Assembly: GCF_022809715.1 (NCBI RefSeq) | Contig: NZ_CP094459.1 | Location: 1,612,001 to 1,676,000 of the forward strand | Direction: 5' to 3' | DNA from: Burkholderia pyrrocinia | GTDB lineage: Bacteria; Pseudomonadota; Gammaproteobacteria; Burkholderiales; Burkholderiaceae | DNA: 64,000 bases | Shown: positions 18,779 through 28,400 of the stretch, in pieces | Position numbering within the stretch: the stretch's first letter is position 1 | How the letters are laid out: every line of letters starts with the position of its first letter | Position numbers and translations under genes: made by a program | The notes under the pieces: generated by a model | What the model saw: only the letters and a program-made list of their open reading frames with translations | The model's database searches: none | What the model was told of the DNA's origin: nothing

Positions 18779-19297
18779 ATGCCGACTCCCGCTTATATCA
18801 GCATCCAGGGCAAGACCCAGGGCAACATCACGCAAGGCGCCTTCACCGCCGACTCCGTAGGTAACGTCTACCAGGAAGGTCACGAAGACCAGATTCTGGT
18901 TCAGGAAGTCGAGCACCTGATCGCCACCCCGACCGACCCGCAGAGCGGCCAGCCGTCGGGCCAGCGTGTGCACAAGCCGTTCACCTTCACCTCGCCGCTC
19001 AACAAGGCCACGCCGCTGCTGTACCAGGCCCTGGCCTCCGGTGAAATGCTGCCGGAAGTGGAAGTGAAGTGGTACCGCACTTCGACCGAGGGGAAGCAGG
19101 AGCACTTCTTCACCACCAAGCTCGAAGACGCCACCATCGTCAACATCAACACCGTGCTGCCGCATGCGCAGGACGCGACCAAGGCCGAGTACACCCAATT
19201 GGTCAAGGTCGCCATGGCCTACCGCAAGATCACCTGGACCCACGCCATCGCCGGCACCGAAGCCTCGGACGACTGGCGCAAGCCCCAGGAAGCCTGA
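18779..19297 (+). CDS. hcp: T6SS inner tube protein Hcp (TssD)
   Basis: 172 aa. MPTPAYISIQGKTQGNITQ and the GHEDQILVQEVEH segment are typical of Hcp hexamer-forming proteins; HKPFTFTSPLNKATPLLYQAL follows. Hcp stacks into the tube that is fired with VgrG on top. The start at 18779 has AAGGA ~8 nt before it; ten further upstream codons are open but not conserved-looking. First gene behind the sigma-54 promoter, followed by vgrG after an 85-bp gap containing a hairpin. Confidence 0.95.
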   Translation: MPTPAYISIQGKTQGNITQGAFTADSVGNVYQEGHEDQILVQEVEHLIATPTDPQSGQPSGQRVHKPFTFTSPLNKATPLLYQALASGEMLPEVEVKWYRTSTEGKQEHFFTTKLEDATIVNINTVLPHAQDATKAEYTQLVKVAMAYRKITWTHAIAGTEASDDWRKPQEA

Positions 19298-19312
19298 GCC
19301 TGGGCCACCCGT

Positions 19313-19336
19313 GCGACCGGCGCTTAGGCCGGTCGC
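19313..19336 (+). terminator. hairpin between hcp and vgrG
   Basis: Perfect 9-bp stem GCGACCGGC / GCCGGTCGC with a 6-nt loop, 16 bp after the hcp stop. No T-run follows, so a weak terminator or an mRNA 3'-end stabiliser is likelier than a full stop. It would raise Hcp relative to VgrG, as the stoichiometry needs. Confidence 0.5.
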
Positions 19337-19382
19337 TCAACTCAGCATGTAGATCACCGGCCCGGTAACGGGCTGGTAAGGA

Positions 19383-22300
19383 ATGCTCATGGTTGATCGA
19401 ACCGACCTGCGCTTTACCTTCACCGCTGGCGACGAATCGTTCGAGGTGGTGGAGTTCACCCTGCACGAAGGCTTGTCCGAGACCTTCCTGTTGCAGGTGG
19501 AGCTGGCCAGTACCAACGCCGCCATCGACTTTGGTCAGGTGCTCGATCACAACGGCTTGCTCACGATCTGGCAGGGCGGCTTGCCCGTGCGCTACGTGCA
19601 CGGCGCGATGTCGAGCTTCGTGCAAGGCGACACGGGCTTTCGACGCACCCGCTATTCCGCCGTGATCGAACCTCGCCTGGCGCGCCTGAAGCTCTCGTCA
19701 GACTGGCGCATCTTCCAGACGCTGAGCGTGCCCGAGATTGCAACGGCCGTGCTCAAGGCACACCATCAAACGCTGGACTACGAGCAGCGCGTGACCGCCG
19801 AGCATCTGGCCCGTGAGTACTGCGTGCAGGCGGGCGACACCGACTACGATTTCATCGAGCGCATCTTGCGTGAAGAGGGCTTCTTCTACGCCTTCCAGCA
19901 CAAGGCCGATGGTCACCGGCTGATTCACTGCGACCGCCTCTTTATCTACGGCCGCCAGCAGGGCGAGCCGGTGCTGTACAACCCCACGCCCGGCGGCGAC
20001 CGGCCGCAGCCCAGCCTGCGCACGTTTGCCTATACCGAGAACGTACGCACCGCGCGCCAGGTGCAGCGCGATTACACGTTCAAGAGTCCGCGTTACCCGC
20101 ACGAGTACCCGCGCGAGGGCACCGATCTCGATCACCAGGGCCGCGGCTACACGCGCTACGACTACCCGGGCCGCTACAAGCATGAAGAGAGCGGCAAGGC
20201 CTTCACGCAGGATCGCTTGCGCGGTCACCGCCGCGATGCGCGCATCGCGACGGTCGGCGGCGACGATGCGCGCCTGCAACCGGGCATCGCGTTCGACCTC
20301 ACCGGCCACCCGCGCGACGACATGAATCGCGGCTGGCGTCCGATCAGCCTCGTGCATCACGGCAAGCAGTACACCAGCCAAGCAGAGGAGGGCGCCGACG
20401 CGCAGCAGGGCACGCACTACCGCTACGAGGCGGTGCTGGTGCCCGACGATGCGGAATGGCGCGCCGAGCCGCTGCCGTGCCCGCGCATCGATGGCCCGCA
20501 GCCGGCGACCGTGGTGGGCCCGGAAGGCGAAGAGATCTACACCGACGAGTACGGCCGGGTGAAGGTGCAGTTCCCGTGGGATCGCGAGGGCAAGCACGAC
20601 GAGCACAGCTCGTGCTGGATCCAGGTCGCGCAGAACTGGGCCGGGGCGACCTGGGGCCATATGGCGATCCCGCGTATCGGGCAGGAAGTGATCGTGGTCA
20701 ACATCGATGGCGATCCGGACCAGCCGCTCATCATCGGGAGGGCGTACAACCGCCTACAGTTGCCGCCGTACGAACTGCCGCGGCACAAGACGCGGATGAC
20801 GATCAAGAGCCAGACGCACAAGGGCGAGGGCTCCAACGAACTGCGCTTCGAGGACGAAGCCGGGCAGGAAGAAATCTACGTCCACGCGCAGCGCGATCAG
20901 AACATCCACGTCAACCACGACGAAACCACCTTCGTGGGCAACGACCGCAGCGAGCAGGTCGAGCACGACGAAACGATTGCTATCGGCAACGATCGTACCG
21001 AAACCGTGGGCCATGACGAGCAGGTCACCATTGGTCAGGACCGACGCCACGACATCGGGCAGGACGACTTCCTGACCATTGGTCGCAATCACACCATCCG
21101 TACGGCGAAGGATCGCACCGAGGAAGTCGGTAACCATCGTCGCGACAAGACGGCGGCCGATCACACGGTGGATATTGGCGGGCATCTGACGCAGCGGGTG
21201 GCAGGCCGTTCCGAGCTGGAGGCCGGGCAGAACATCCGTCGGCGCAGTCGCGTGATCGAACTGGCGGCCGGCGATGTGTTCCGCCTGCGCGGCCCCGGCG
21301 GCACCATCACCCTGGATGGCAGTGGCATCGCGCTGGAGGGCGTCCGCGTACACTTAAAGGGACCGCTCAAGGCCGACAAAAAGGGCTCAGGAAACGCCAT
21401 CGACATGGCGGGCATACCGATCTTTGCCGGCCTGCCGCTGACCCTTCCCGAAGAGAACGGGCAAATCGAGAGCACCTTTGCCCTCGACCAGCTCACGGGC
21501 ATCGCGCAGCGCTGCACCAAGGGCGAATTCACGTTGATGCTCGCTCCCATCTTCGGCTTCGACATTCCCGCGCACACCTACATCAAGTTGTACGACGGCC
21601 TGCGCCAAGGCACCATCGCCAACCCTGAGCATCGGTTGATGAAGCAGGGCAAGTCGCCTGCCGACTACGATAGCCGCGAGCGCGTGGTTCGGGTGCACGC
21701 CCTGGCCGTGGAACGCGCACGCACCGACAACGAGGCCGCCAGCCTGCTTCTGGCAGTGCTGCTGCATGAATTTGGTCACCACATCGACAACCTGCTGCGG
21801 CATGATCTGGCTGACCGCCATCCGGATGGCACCTCCACGCTGGCGGATGACAGCCCCCTCGATGAAGGCGCGCGCTACGCCTACCGCATGGCACTGTTCG
21901 ATTTCGAATCGACCACCCAGGTCACCTATGCTCACTACACCGGCCCCGCCGGCAGCGGCCCGCTGACGCTCGACTACGCCGAGGCATCCCAGGCCATTCG
22001 CGCCCTGCAAGGCGGTGACGCCCACGAACACGAGGAAAAGAGCGGCACCCGCGAAGCTTTCGGCGCAGGCCGCGGCGAGCACCACGACAAGCAACCCGAC
22101 AGTTCGTTCGGCCACGAATCGATCGAGGATGCCTTGAACGATGCCGGCTTCAACACGCGGGAGCGCAAGCAGATCTATTTCGGCAACTGGCTGCGTGACT
22201 ACTCGCAGTTGCTCGACCCGAAAATCGTCCGTCCGCCGAGTGCAGAAAAGGACCTCTCCCGATATCTGTCGCGCGGAGTCTTGACCCGCGTGGTCGATCT

Positions 22301-23570
22301 GCTCGCCTTGCGCGAGTTCCACTCCATCCAGAACCTGAAGGATTCGAGTGAAGACCTCAAGGACGGCAAGAATAAGACCTACATGCTCAATCAGAAGATG
22401 CTGGGCGTCTATCGCCCCAGCGAGCATATCGACAACCCGAGCAACTTCAAGCCCAGTCCCGCCGACCCGCGCACGGTGGACCCGGCGTTCGAACCCTGGG
22501 CATTGAAGGACGACCAGCGCTTAGCTGTCGACAAAGCCAGTTCGATGAAGCGGTATATCTTCGATTCAAGGGACTACATGAGCGCCCAGTTGAACATCGC
22601 CCTTGGCGCTGGCCCAACTTCAAAAGGCTTCAGGCACTTTGGCGCGGCTCTGCATGTACTCGAAGACTATTTCGCCCATTCCAATTTCGTGGAGCTGAGC
22701 CTGCGCAAGTTCCACCCCAACGTGCTGGCTTGGACGGCGCCGCGCAGCAGCACGCAAAGCCGGCATGCCTTGCCGGTGGTCACCGGTATGTTCGGTTCGT
22801 TGGACATCATCGCCAGCCTCGCCGAACCCATGGCGCAGATGATGTTCCCCGTGGATGACGGTGAGTTCAAGCCCACCAAGCCCGGGCAGCGCTCGGATGG
22901 CGAGCGCATGATGCTCATCTTGCTGGAAGATCACAGGGACGAGACTTATTTGGCGGCCTTTGACCAGTTCTTGAAATTTCGCGACAGCCTGGCAAGTGTC
23001 CCGGGCTATGAATTAGCAGCGCGCATCGCTTGGGTTGCGAAGACACCCCTGCGCGCCGTGACCAACGCCTACAACCTGGTTTTCCAGGCCATGATTCAAC
23101 TGATCGGCAACAGCGTGGACGACGTACAAACCTACTCCGGCAGCGACCCGAATGCTGACGAGAGCATGGACCCCTCGCATTCGCAGTTGGCCAAGGACCA
23201 TGACGTACACCCCTTCCATGCCTTGGCTGCGACACTGGCCAAGCATGCGGTGCGCGACGTCGGCCAGGCGATGAAGGCCCGATGGGAACGTCGCTCTGGC
23301 CGGGATCCAGCGACGCTGGCCGCCAGCTACCTGGTCCATCCCAACGACTGCCAATGGCAGGACTCTATCGTCAAGGCGTGGGCACAGGCCAATCCCGACG
23401 CCATCCGCCGCGGTGCCTCCCGTACCGAGTTGGAGCATCTGAACGAGGTGCACGGCAAGCGGGCACTGGAACGCTTGCGGGAAATTGGGCGCTACGGAGT
23501 GGCGGGCCGTGACTATATCCAGAAGCACTACGAAACACTGTTCGGCGAAAAGAACCAGATATCGCGATGA
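19383..23570 (+). CDS. vgrG: evolved VgrG (TssI) with metallopeptidase-like and HET-C-like C-terminal domains
   Basis: 1395 aa. Residues ~1-600 are the VgrG spike (gp27/gp5-like; LRFTFTAGDESFEVVEFTLH at the start, GRVKVQFPWDREGKHDEHSS in the OB-fold) followed by a beta-helix with His/Asp-rich repeats such as HDIGQDDFLTIGRNHTI. Near residue 637 GPGGTITLDGSGI ends the spike. Beyond ~670 lies ~720 aa of extra sequence. At 795-799 it carries HEFGH in LLHEFGHHIDNLL, a zincin motif. At 933-942 and 1090-1105 come FGNWLRDYSQ and LHVLEDYFAHSNFVEL, which resemble HET-C domains. This is an effector fused to the spike. The adjacent lipoprotein gene overlaps its stop by 4 bp and is the likely immunity gene. 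Confidence 0.9.
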   Translation: MLMVDRTDLRFTFTAGDESFEVVEFTLHEGLSETFLLQVELASTNAAIDFGQVLDHNGLLTIWQGGLPVRYVHGAMSSFVQGDTGFRRTRYSAVIEPRLARLKLSSDWRIFQTLSVPEIATAVLKAHHQTLDYEQRVTAEHLAREYCVQAGDTDYDFIERILREEGFFYAFQHKADGHRLIHCDRLFIYGRQQGEPVLYNPTPGGDRPQPSLRTFAYTENVRTARQVQRDYTFKSPRYPHEYPREGTDLDHQGRGYTRYDYPGRYKHEESGKAFTQDRLRGHRRDARIATVGGDDARLQPGIAFDLTGHPRDDMNRGWRPISLVHHGKQYTSQAEEGADAQQGTHYRYEAVLVPDDAEWRAEPLPCPRIDGPQPATVVGPEGEEIYTDEYGRVKVQFPWDREGKHDEHSSCWIQVAQNWAGATWGHMAIPRIGQEVIVVNIDGDPDQPLIIGRAYNRLQLPPYELPRHKTRMTIKSQTHKGEGSNELRFEDEAGQEEIYVHAQRDQNIHVNHDETTFVGNDRSEQVEHDETIAIGNDRTETVGHDEQVTIGQDRRHDIGQDDFLTIGRNHTIRTAKDRTEEVGNHRRDKTAADHTVDIGGHLTQRVAGRSELEAGQNIRRRSRVIELAAGDVFRLRGPGGTITLDGSGIALEGVRVHLKGPLKADKKGSGNAIDMAGIPIFAGLPLTLPEENGQIESTFALDQLTGIAQRCTKGEFTLMLAPIFGFDIPAHTYIKLYDGLRQGTIANPEHRLMKQGKSPADYDSRERVVRVHALAVERARTDNEAASLLLAVLLHEFGHHIDNLLRHDLADRHPDGTSTLADDSPLDEGARYAYRMALFDFESTTQVTYAHYTGPAGSGPLTLDYAEASQAIRALQGGDAHEHEEKSGTREAFGAGRGEHHDKQPDSSFGHESIEDALNDAGFNTRERKQIYFGNWLRDYSQLLDPKIVRPPSAEKDLSRYLSRGVLTRVVDLLALREFHSIQNLKDSSEDLKDGKNKTYMLNQKMLGVYRPSEHIDNPSNFKPSPADPRTVDPAFEPWALKDDQRLAVDKASSMKRYIFDSRDYMSAQLNIALGAGPTSKGFRHFGAALHVLEDYFAHSNFVELSLRKFHPNVLAWTAPRSSTQSRHALPVVTGMFGSLDIIASLAEPMAQMMFPVDDGEFKPTKPGQRSDGERMMLILLEDHRDETYLAAFDQFLKFRDSLASVPGYELAARIAWVAKTPLRAVTNAYNLVFQAMIQLIGNSVDDVQTYSGSDPNADESMDPSHSQLAKDHDVHPFHALAATLAKHAVRDVGQAMKARWERRSGRDPATLAASYLVHPNDCQWQDSIVKAWAQANPDAIRRGASRTELEHLNEVHGKRALERLREIGRYGVAGRDYIQKHYETLFGEKNQISR
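19404..21187 (+). repeat. vgrG long direct repeat, copy A
   Basis: The first ~1.78 kb of this vgrG aligns without gaps to 46010-47793, at a constant offset of 26606 bp and the same orientation. Similarity is high throughout and falls off at the end of the spike. Confidence 0.85.
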
Positions 23571-24433
23571 AAACCGAGAAATCTCACGTCCCCGTATGGC
23601 TTCTGACCGCGATCTTGCTACTCAGCGGTTGCGGTCAAGCCCAGTCGGAGCCCGAGCCGCCTAGAGAAGAGGGTGAGATGGCGTCGCAGGTGCGGTGGCT
23701 AAAACGCGCGACGGACGCTGCCAATCAAGTAGATGACTGGCTTCATGGCTCGCCGAGACAAGCTTCTCGCGGATCCAAGCCCGAACTGATTGTGGAGAAC
23801 AACCGCATCACCCTGGATGGCAAGCTGCTGGTGCTGGAAGCGCCTGTCGCTGAATGGTGGGCGGTGCTTGGTCCTCCCAGTCGGCAAGATCGTCTCGGCA
23901 GTATTCAAGTTTGGGACAACCTGGGCATCGGCCTCACAACGAATGCCGAGAGCTACGAAGAGCAACTGATTACGGACATGACCCGACAGTTCAACGCATC
24001 TGGTCCCAAGTCAGACGATGCTTATGAAAGGGAACGATACAAGTGGAAACAAACGCTAGACCAAGCCAAGAAGAGCGGCGTTTTTCAGGTCTCATCTCTC
24101 TTTGTGAACATCCGCGCTGTCCCAGGCCCGGATACCAATGAAGATGGAGAGCCCGTACTTCGCAATGCATTCAAGGGCTATCTGCAAGTCAACGACGTCG
24201 GCGTGGACGCCGATAGTACCTTGCGAGACGTGTTCCGTTGGAGTGACAAATCCAAGCATCCGCTCTCTTACCACTGCCTTCGCCTGAGCGAACTCCGTCG
24301 CTGCACGGCTAACACGGAAGTGGCTGAAAATGGACCGAGCATGGACTTTGGTTTCAGGGTGGATGAAACCGAGCAGCGCCGCATCATGTCTTTCTCGTTC
24401 TCATGTGAAGACTGTCCACGTCCCACGCCATGA
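23567..24433 (+). CDS. lipoprotein, probable immunity protein for the evolved VgrG
   Basis: 288 aa. A signal peptide with lipobox LLLSGC (Cys22) makes it a predicted lipoprotein facing the periplasm. The rest (SKPELIVENNRITLDGKLLVLEAPVAEWWAVLG) looks like the small DUF7738-type fold seen beside T6SS effectors; that assignment is from memory and moderate. It overlaps the end of the vgrG by 4 bp (ATGA), so the two are co-translated. A periplasmic immunity protein implies that the VgrG C-terminal toxin acts in the periplasm or on the envelope. Confidence 0.65.
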   Translation: MKTEKSHVPVWLLTAILLLSGCGQAQSEPEPPREEGEMASQVRWLKRATDAANQVDDWLHGSPRQASRGSKPELIVENNRITLDGKLLVLEAPVAEWWAVLGPPSRQDRLGSIQVWDNLGIGLTTNAESYEEQLITDMTRQFNASGPKSDDAYERERYKWKQTLDQAKKSGVFQVSSLFVNIRAVPGPDTNEDGEPVLRNAFKGYLQVNDVGVDADSTLRDVFRWSDKSKHPLSYHCLRLSELRRCTANTEVAENGPSMDFGFRVDETEQRRIMSFSFSCEDCPRPTP

Positions 24434-24503
24434 GCATGCAGCAGCCTTGCCCGTCCAGCATCGGCACACCAATGGCAGCAGAAGCGATGAAGGCTCGTTG
24501 GAA

Positions 24504-24565
24504 GAACGGAGTCAGGTTCACTGTCTACAGGCGGCCGATCAGGAAGTGAACCTGCCACCGCTTTT
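24504..24565. repeat. REP-like inverted pair 1
   Basis: GAACGGAGTCAGGTTCACT at the left end and, inverted, AAGTGAACCTGCCACCG at the right (24544-24560). It matches the ends of the RAYT unit at 52961-53772 (GTCAGGTTTACTTC), so it is probably a non-autonomous doublet moved by that or a related transposase. Confidence 0.6.
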
Positions 24566-24849
24566 ACATCGTTTTGTCTCCGTTTAGGCGAACTCCGTCG
24601 CTGCAGCCTTTCGCGGCCATCGACTTCGCGAGCTCGATGGCTCGCTCGATGGCCGCTCGCGCCTGCGGACTGTTCTTCCAGCAGGTCGAGCCGACCAGTC
24701 CGGCAAGCGGTAGCGACGATGTCGCCCGCATCCGCCTCGGCCAGTTGTTCCAGCCGGGCAAAGCCCATTTGCTCCAGGCGGGCAACCACGGTTGGACCTA
24801 CGCCCTTGACCGCCAGCAAGGCGGCACGCTCTTTTTCCGTAAATGACAT
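24564..24849 (-). pseudogene. helix-hairpin-helix (Cdd1-like) small protein, frameshifted
   Basis: Starts MSFTEKERAALLAVKGVGPT, a helix-hairpin-helix motif, and runs to IVATAC. From there the coherent sequence (LAGLVGSTCWKNSPQ, then ARAAIERAIELAKSMAAKG) is in another frame, so a 1-bp shift near 24705 breaks the gene. The intact family is ~95 aa, often called pathogenicity locus or Cdd1 proteins; function unknown. The 3' end also abuts a short duplicated sequence (24588-24605), which may have replaced the original end. Confidence 0.55.
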
Positions 24850-24893
24850 ATTGTCTATTCGTCGTCGTATTCGACAGCTGTTTTGTCGACACG

Positions 24894-24958
24894 AAGAACG
24901 GTGTCAGGTTCACTTCCGATATGGCGACCGAGCATGATGTGAATCTGACCTCATTCGG
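24894..24958. repeat. REP-like inverted pair 2
   Basis: AAGAACGGTGTCAGGTTCAC at the left and, inverted, TGTGAATCTGACCTC at 24938-24952. Same family as pair 1 and as the ends of the RAYT unit. It lies between the broken helix-hairpin-helix gene and the GyrI-like gene. Confidence 0.6.
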
Positions 24959-24980
24959 CATGTGCGACATGGACCGTTTC

Positions 24981-25421
24981 TTATGACTTCACTGACACGT
25001 AGATGTCCGCCCCCTCGGCGCCGATGATCTCGAAGTCGCACGCATAGAGCCGGTCGAGGTCTTGCCGACTCCAGATGTGCTGCCATGCGGCGCGGATGCC
25101 GTTGGAGTCTTCTACGTGAAACTTGGCGTAGCGGGCGGCGGGAAAGCTGTGTGTCTGCACGCCGTCGACGTGCGACGGCATTGCGCCCGACAGGCGGCTG
25201 CCGAGCAGCAGCGTATACGAGCCGCTGGCATCGCTTTCATAGTCGAAGTAGGCCTCGCAGATCGGTGTGCTTTCGCCGGCGCCAATCTGTTGCAGGATGC
25301 CCTGCTGAAAGAATTGCGCCCAATGCTGCTGAATCTTGGCCAGCCCAGCCTCGCTGTTGTCGGTGCGCAAGGCGATGCCGGTGATCGTCAGGGGGCCCAG
25401 GTCGACGAGTTCATAGTTCAT
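24981..25421 (-). CDS. GyrI-like / effector-binding domain protein
   Basis: 146 aa. The beginning (YELVDLGPLTITGIALRTDN) and the end (ACDFEIIGAEGADIYVSV) match the GyrI-like small-molecule-binding fold, also found at the C-terminus of AraC regulators. No DNA-binding domain is present, so it is a stand-alone binding protein, possibly a drug or toxin sequestering factor. It lies 50 bp downstream of tssM on the same strand and could be read from the same mRNA. A role in the T6SS is not shown. Confidence 0.65.
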   Translation of the reverse strand: MNYELVDLGPLTITGIALRTDNSEAGLAKIQQHWAQFFQQGILQQIGAGESTPICEAYFDYESDASGSYTLLLGSRLSGAMPSHVDGVQTHSFPAARYAKFHVEDSNGIRAAWQHIWSRQDLDRLYACDFEIIGAEGADIYVSVKS

Positions 25422-25471
25422 GCGTGTTGTCTCTTACGTAGAGCGCGGGCCGCAGCGCGGCCCGCGTGTGG

Positions 25472-28400
25472 TCAGGCGCCGTTCTGACGCGTGTTTTGTT
25501 TCATCTGTACTTCGCTCTGTCCGCCCGTTGAGGTATCCGCTCGCCGCTCGTCCTGCAGTAGCGTGCGCGGCAGCGCGAAGCCTTTGAACAGCGGCTGGGT
25601 GAAGGGGTTGTTGGCCTTCTCGGTGCTTATGCGGTAGCGCATGCCGCCGTCCGGTGCGGCGAAACTGAGGTCGACGCTGGTGGCCGTGGCGCCGTTCAGG
25701 CGGGCCTGGCTGAGCAGGCGATAGAGCGACCACGGGCCGCGGTAGATCAATCCGCTACTGCTGCCACCGGCATGGACCAGGGTCATGCGGCTTTCGTTGC
25801 TGGGCGCCAGGGTGTTGGGCCAGATGACGGCCGTGCTGGTGGTGGGGCCGTGGTTGTAGGTGATCAGCTGGCCTTCGACGCTGAGGGAGCTGCTGCGCTT
25901 GTTGGCGGCCAAGCCGAGGGGTTCGACGAAGAACTGCACGCCGAGTTGTCCGCGGCTGTTGAAGAAGGCGTCGCGAATCCGCTCGGCGGCTTCGAGCTGG
26001 GTGAGTACGTCGTTGCGTACGAGATAGCCGCCGAGGCGTTCGGAGTACAGGGCTTCCAGGTTGTCCTGGATGAACAGGTTGAGGTACTTGTCGCGGAACT
26101 GTTGCAGGTGCCCCTGCGGCCCGAAGAAGGCGGTGAAGTCGTCTAGCGAGACTTCTTCGCGGCTGCTCGGATTGAACGGGTAGCGGTTAGCCAGGCGCTC
26201 GCGATAGAAGCGATAGACGTCGGCATCCCAGCGCTTTTCCAGCTCGCGCAGGGCTTCGACGAGGACGATGCGTGAGGACTCGTCGGCCAGCTTGCCGACC
26301 TGATGATTCAACGGCTTGGGCAGGCCACCGGCGATGCGCTGCAGGTTGGCGATGGGATCAGGGCCTTTCTGACCGAATCGTTCGAGCACCACGTTGAGCG
26401 CGGCCTTGCCGCGGTCCGGGCTGTCGTGCACGGTGCGCACTTTGTCTTGCACGGCGCCGATGGCCTGCATGGTTTCGTCGAGATACGGGGGCCGCTCGCC
26501 CTTGGCGTCGAGCAACTGGCTGATCGGTGCGAAGGCGCGGGCGATGGTGATGACCGGCAGCGGCGGTGCTTCGGACTCGGTGAGCTTGTCCACCTTGTCG
26601 GCCAGCGCGGCGGCCTTGGGTTGTGAGGCTTCGGTGCCGGCGCTGGCCGTGGCGGCGGGCAGGTTGCCGAGTTCGCTGTTGTCGCGCACGGTTTCGACCA
26701 GGCGCCGCAGCGGCGCGGCTGGGCTGGTGACGCTGCCCAGGATGGTGACGGCCTGACCGATATCCTGGAAGTCGCGCACGGCGATCTGGTTGAGGTTGCG
26801 TTGCCAGGTGTCGACGTAGTCGCGGCTGTAGAGCGAGCGGATGCGATCGGCCAGGGCGTGCTTGTCGGCGTCGGAGTAGTCGATGTTGCGCCGCTCGCCG
26901 AGAGCCCACTGGTCGATCATGGCCAGTTCGGTAACGTCCTGGCTGTGCGGTGCGAAGTAGCCGCGGTAGCCCTTGGCGGTGAGCAGGGCGTCGATGCGGC
27001 CGCTGGCGGGCGGGTTGCCGTCCTTGCCTTCTGCAGTGCGTTCGGGTTCGTACACGATGTCGTAGGCCGGGCCGATTTCGTTGCGCAGGTCCAGCGGCGC
27101 GCGCAGCGCGGCGCCGGCCTGGCGGCGCAGGGTCATGTAGACGCGCTGAGGCAGCGGGATGGTGCGCAGCTCGCGCTGCGCGGCAGCCACGCGCTCCTGG
27201 TATTGCGGGAGGCGCGTGTCGGCGTACTTCATGGCGTAGTCCAGATGGCGCATCAGCGCGCGCTGCACGCCGTCTTCACCCGGGAAGGCGGTTTGCCAGT
27301 GCGCGGCCATCCAGTTTTCGACCACGGGCGCGCGGCGGTTGGGGCGGTCTTCGATCATGCGGTAGACGCGCAGCGCGGCCAGTTGTGTATCGCTGTCGGT
27401 GCCGGCGCCATCCAGCTCGGTCATCACGCCGCTGGCCAGCGCGGGCAGGAAGCGCTGCGACAAGAGGGCGAGGTAGGCCTGGTCGACCTTCGGGCCGATA
27501 GTGCGGCCCTGATACAGGCCAAGGTCGGCCACGACTGGCCAGGCGTCGCGGTAGTTGCCGTAGACGGCGACCACGCTGCCGATCTGGTCCAGCGGTTGCA
27601 GCAGATTGCGGCCGGTGGGGTCGAGCGTACCGTCAATGGCGTGGGTGCTGAACGCGCGGCTGCGCTCGAGCACGTTCAGGGCCTTGTCGCGATTCAGCGC
27701 GTAATAGTGGTACCACGCGCCGATTACCAGCACGCTGCCCAGCGACGCTACGCCGAAGCGCAGCGCCAGCGCGTGCTTTTTCTCGGCGATGACCTTCGGG
27801 TTGTCGCCGGCAAGACCGGACTCCGGGTAGATGACGCGCTGAAACAGGTGCTGGGCGAAGTAGACCAGGGATCGCCCGCTGGGCTGCATGTAGTTGACTG
27901 GCCCACGCAACGCGTAGGTCTGCGACGCCGTGGTGAGGAAGGCGTTGTTGAGCACGCCTTGCTGGTAGACCGAGGAGAAGAACACGCCGCGCGGCAGCGC
28001 CGGGGTGACGTAGCGATCGCTGCCCAGCACGTCGGCGAGGAAGCCCAGCAGCAGGGGCCGCAGGCCGCTGAGCTGTCGGGTGAGCGAGTACAGCGCTTCA
28101 CGCTGCGCCACGTCGGGCACATCGGCCAGGCTGTCGAAGACCTGTTCGTTCAGGCGGTTGAGGAAGGCGTCGTAGAGCGTGCCCAACTCGTCCAGCCAGG
28201 CGTCGTAGCGCTGAATCGCATCCAGGGTGAAGCTGAAGCCGAAGAGGTCTTCGCGCACGGACTTGGGCAGCCGCGCAAACAGTGTTTCGAAGCCTTCCAG
28301 CAGGTCGAACTTGCTGAGCACCACGTACAGCGGCGGCCGCGTGCCGAGTTGCCGGCTCAATTCGGCCAGCCGCGCGCGCAGCACCGCCGCGAGCGCCTTG

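Noticed and set aside
24268..24849. 193-codon reading of the helix-hairpin-helix frame
   Set aside because: After residue ~50 the text turns Arg/Ser-rich; the conserved-looking continuation is in another frame, so the long form is an artefact of a frameshift.
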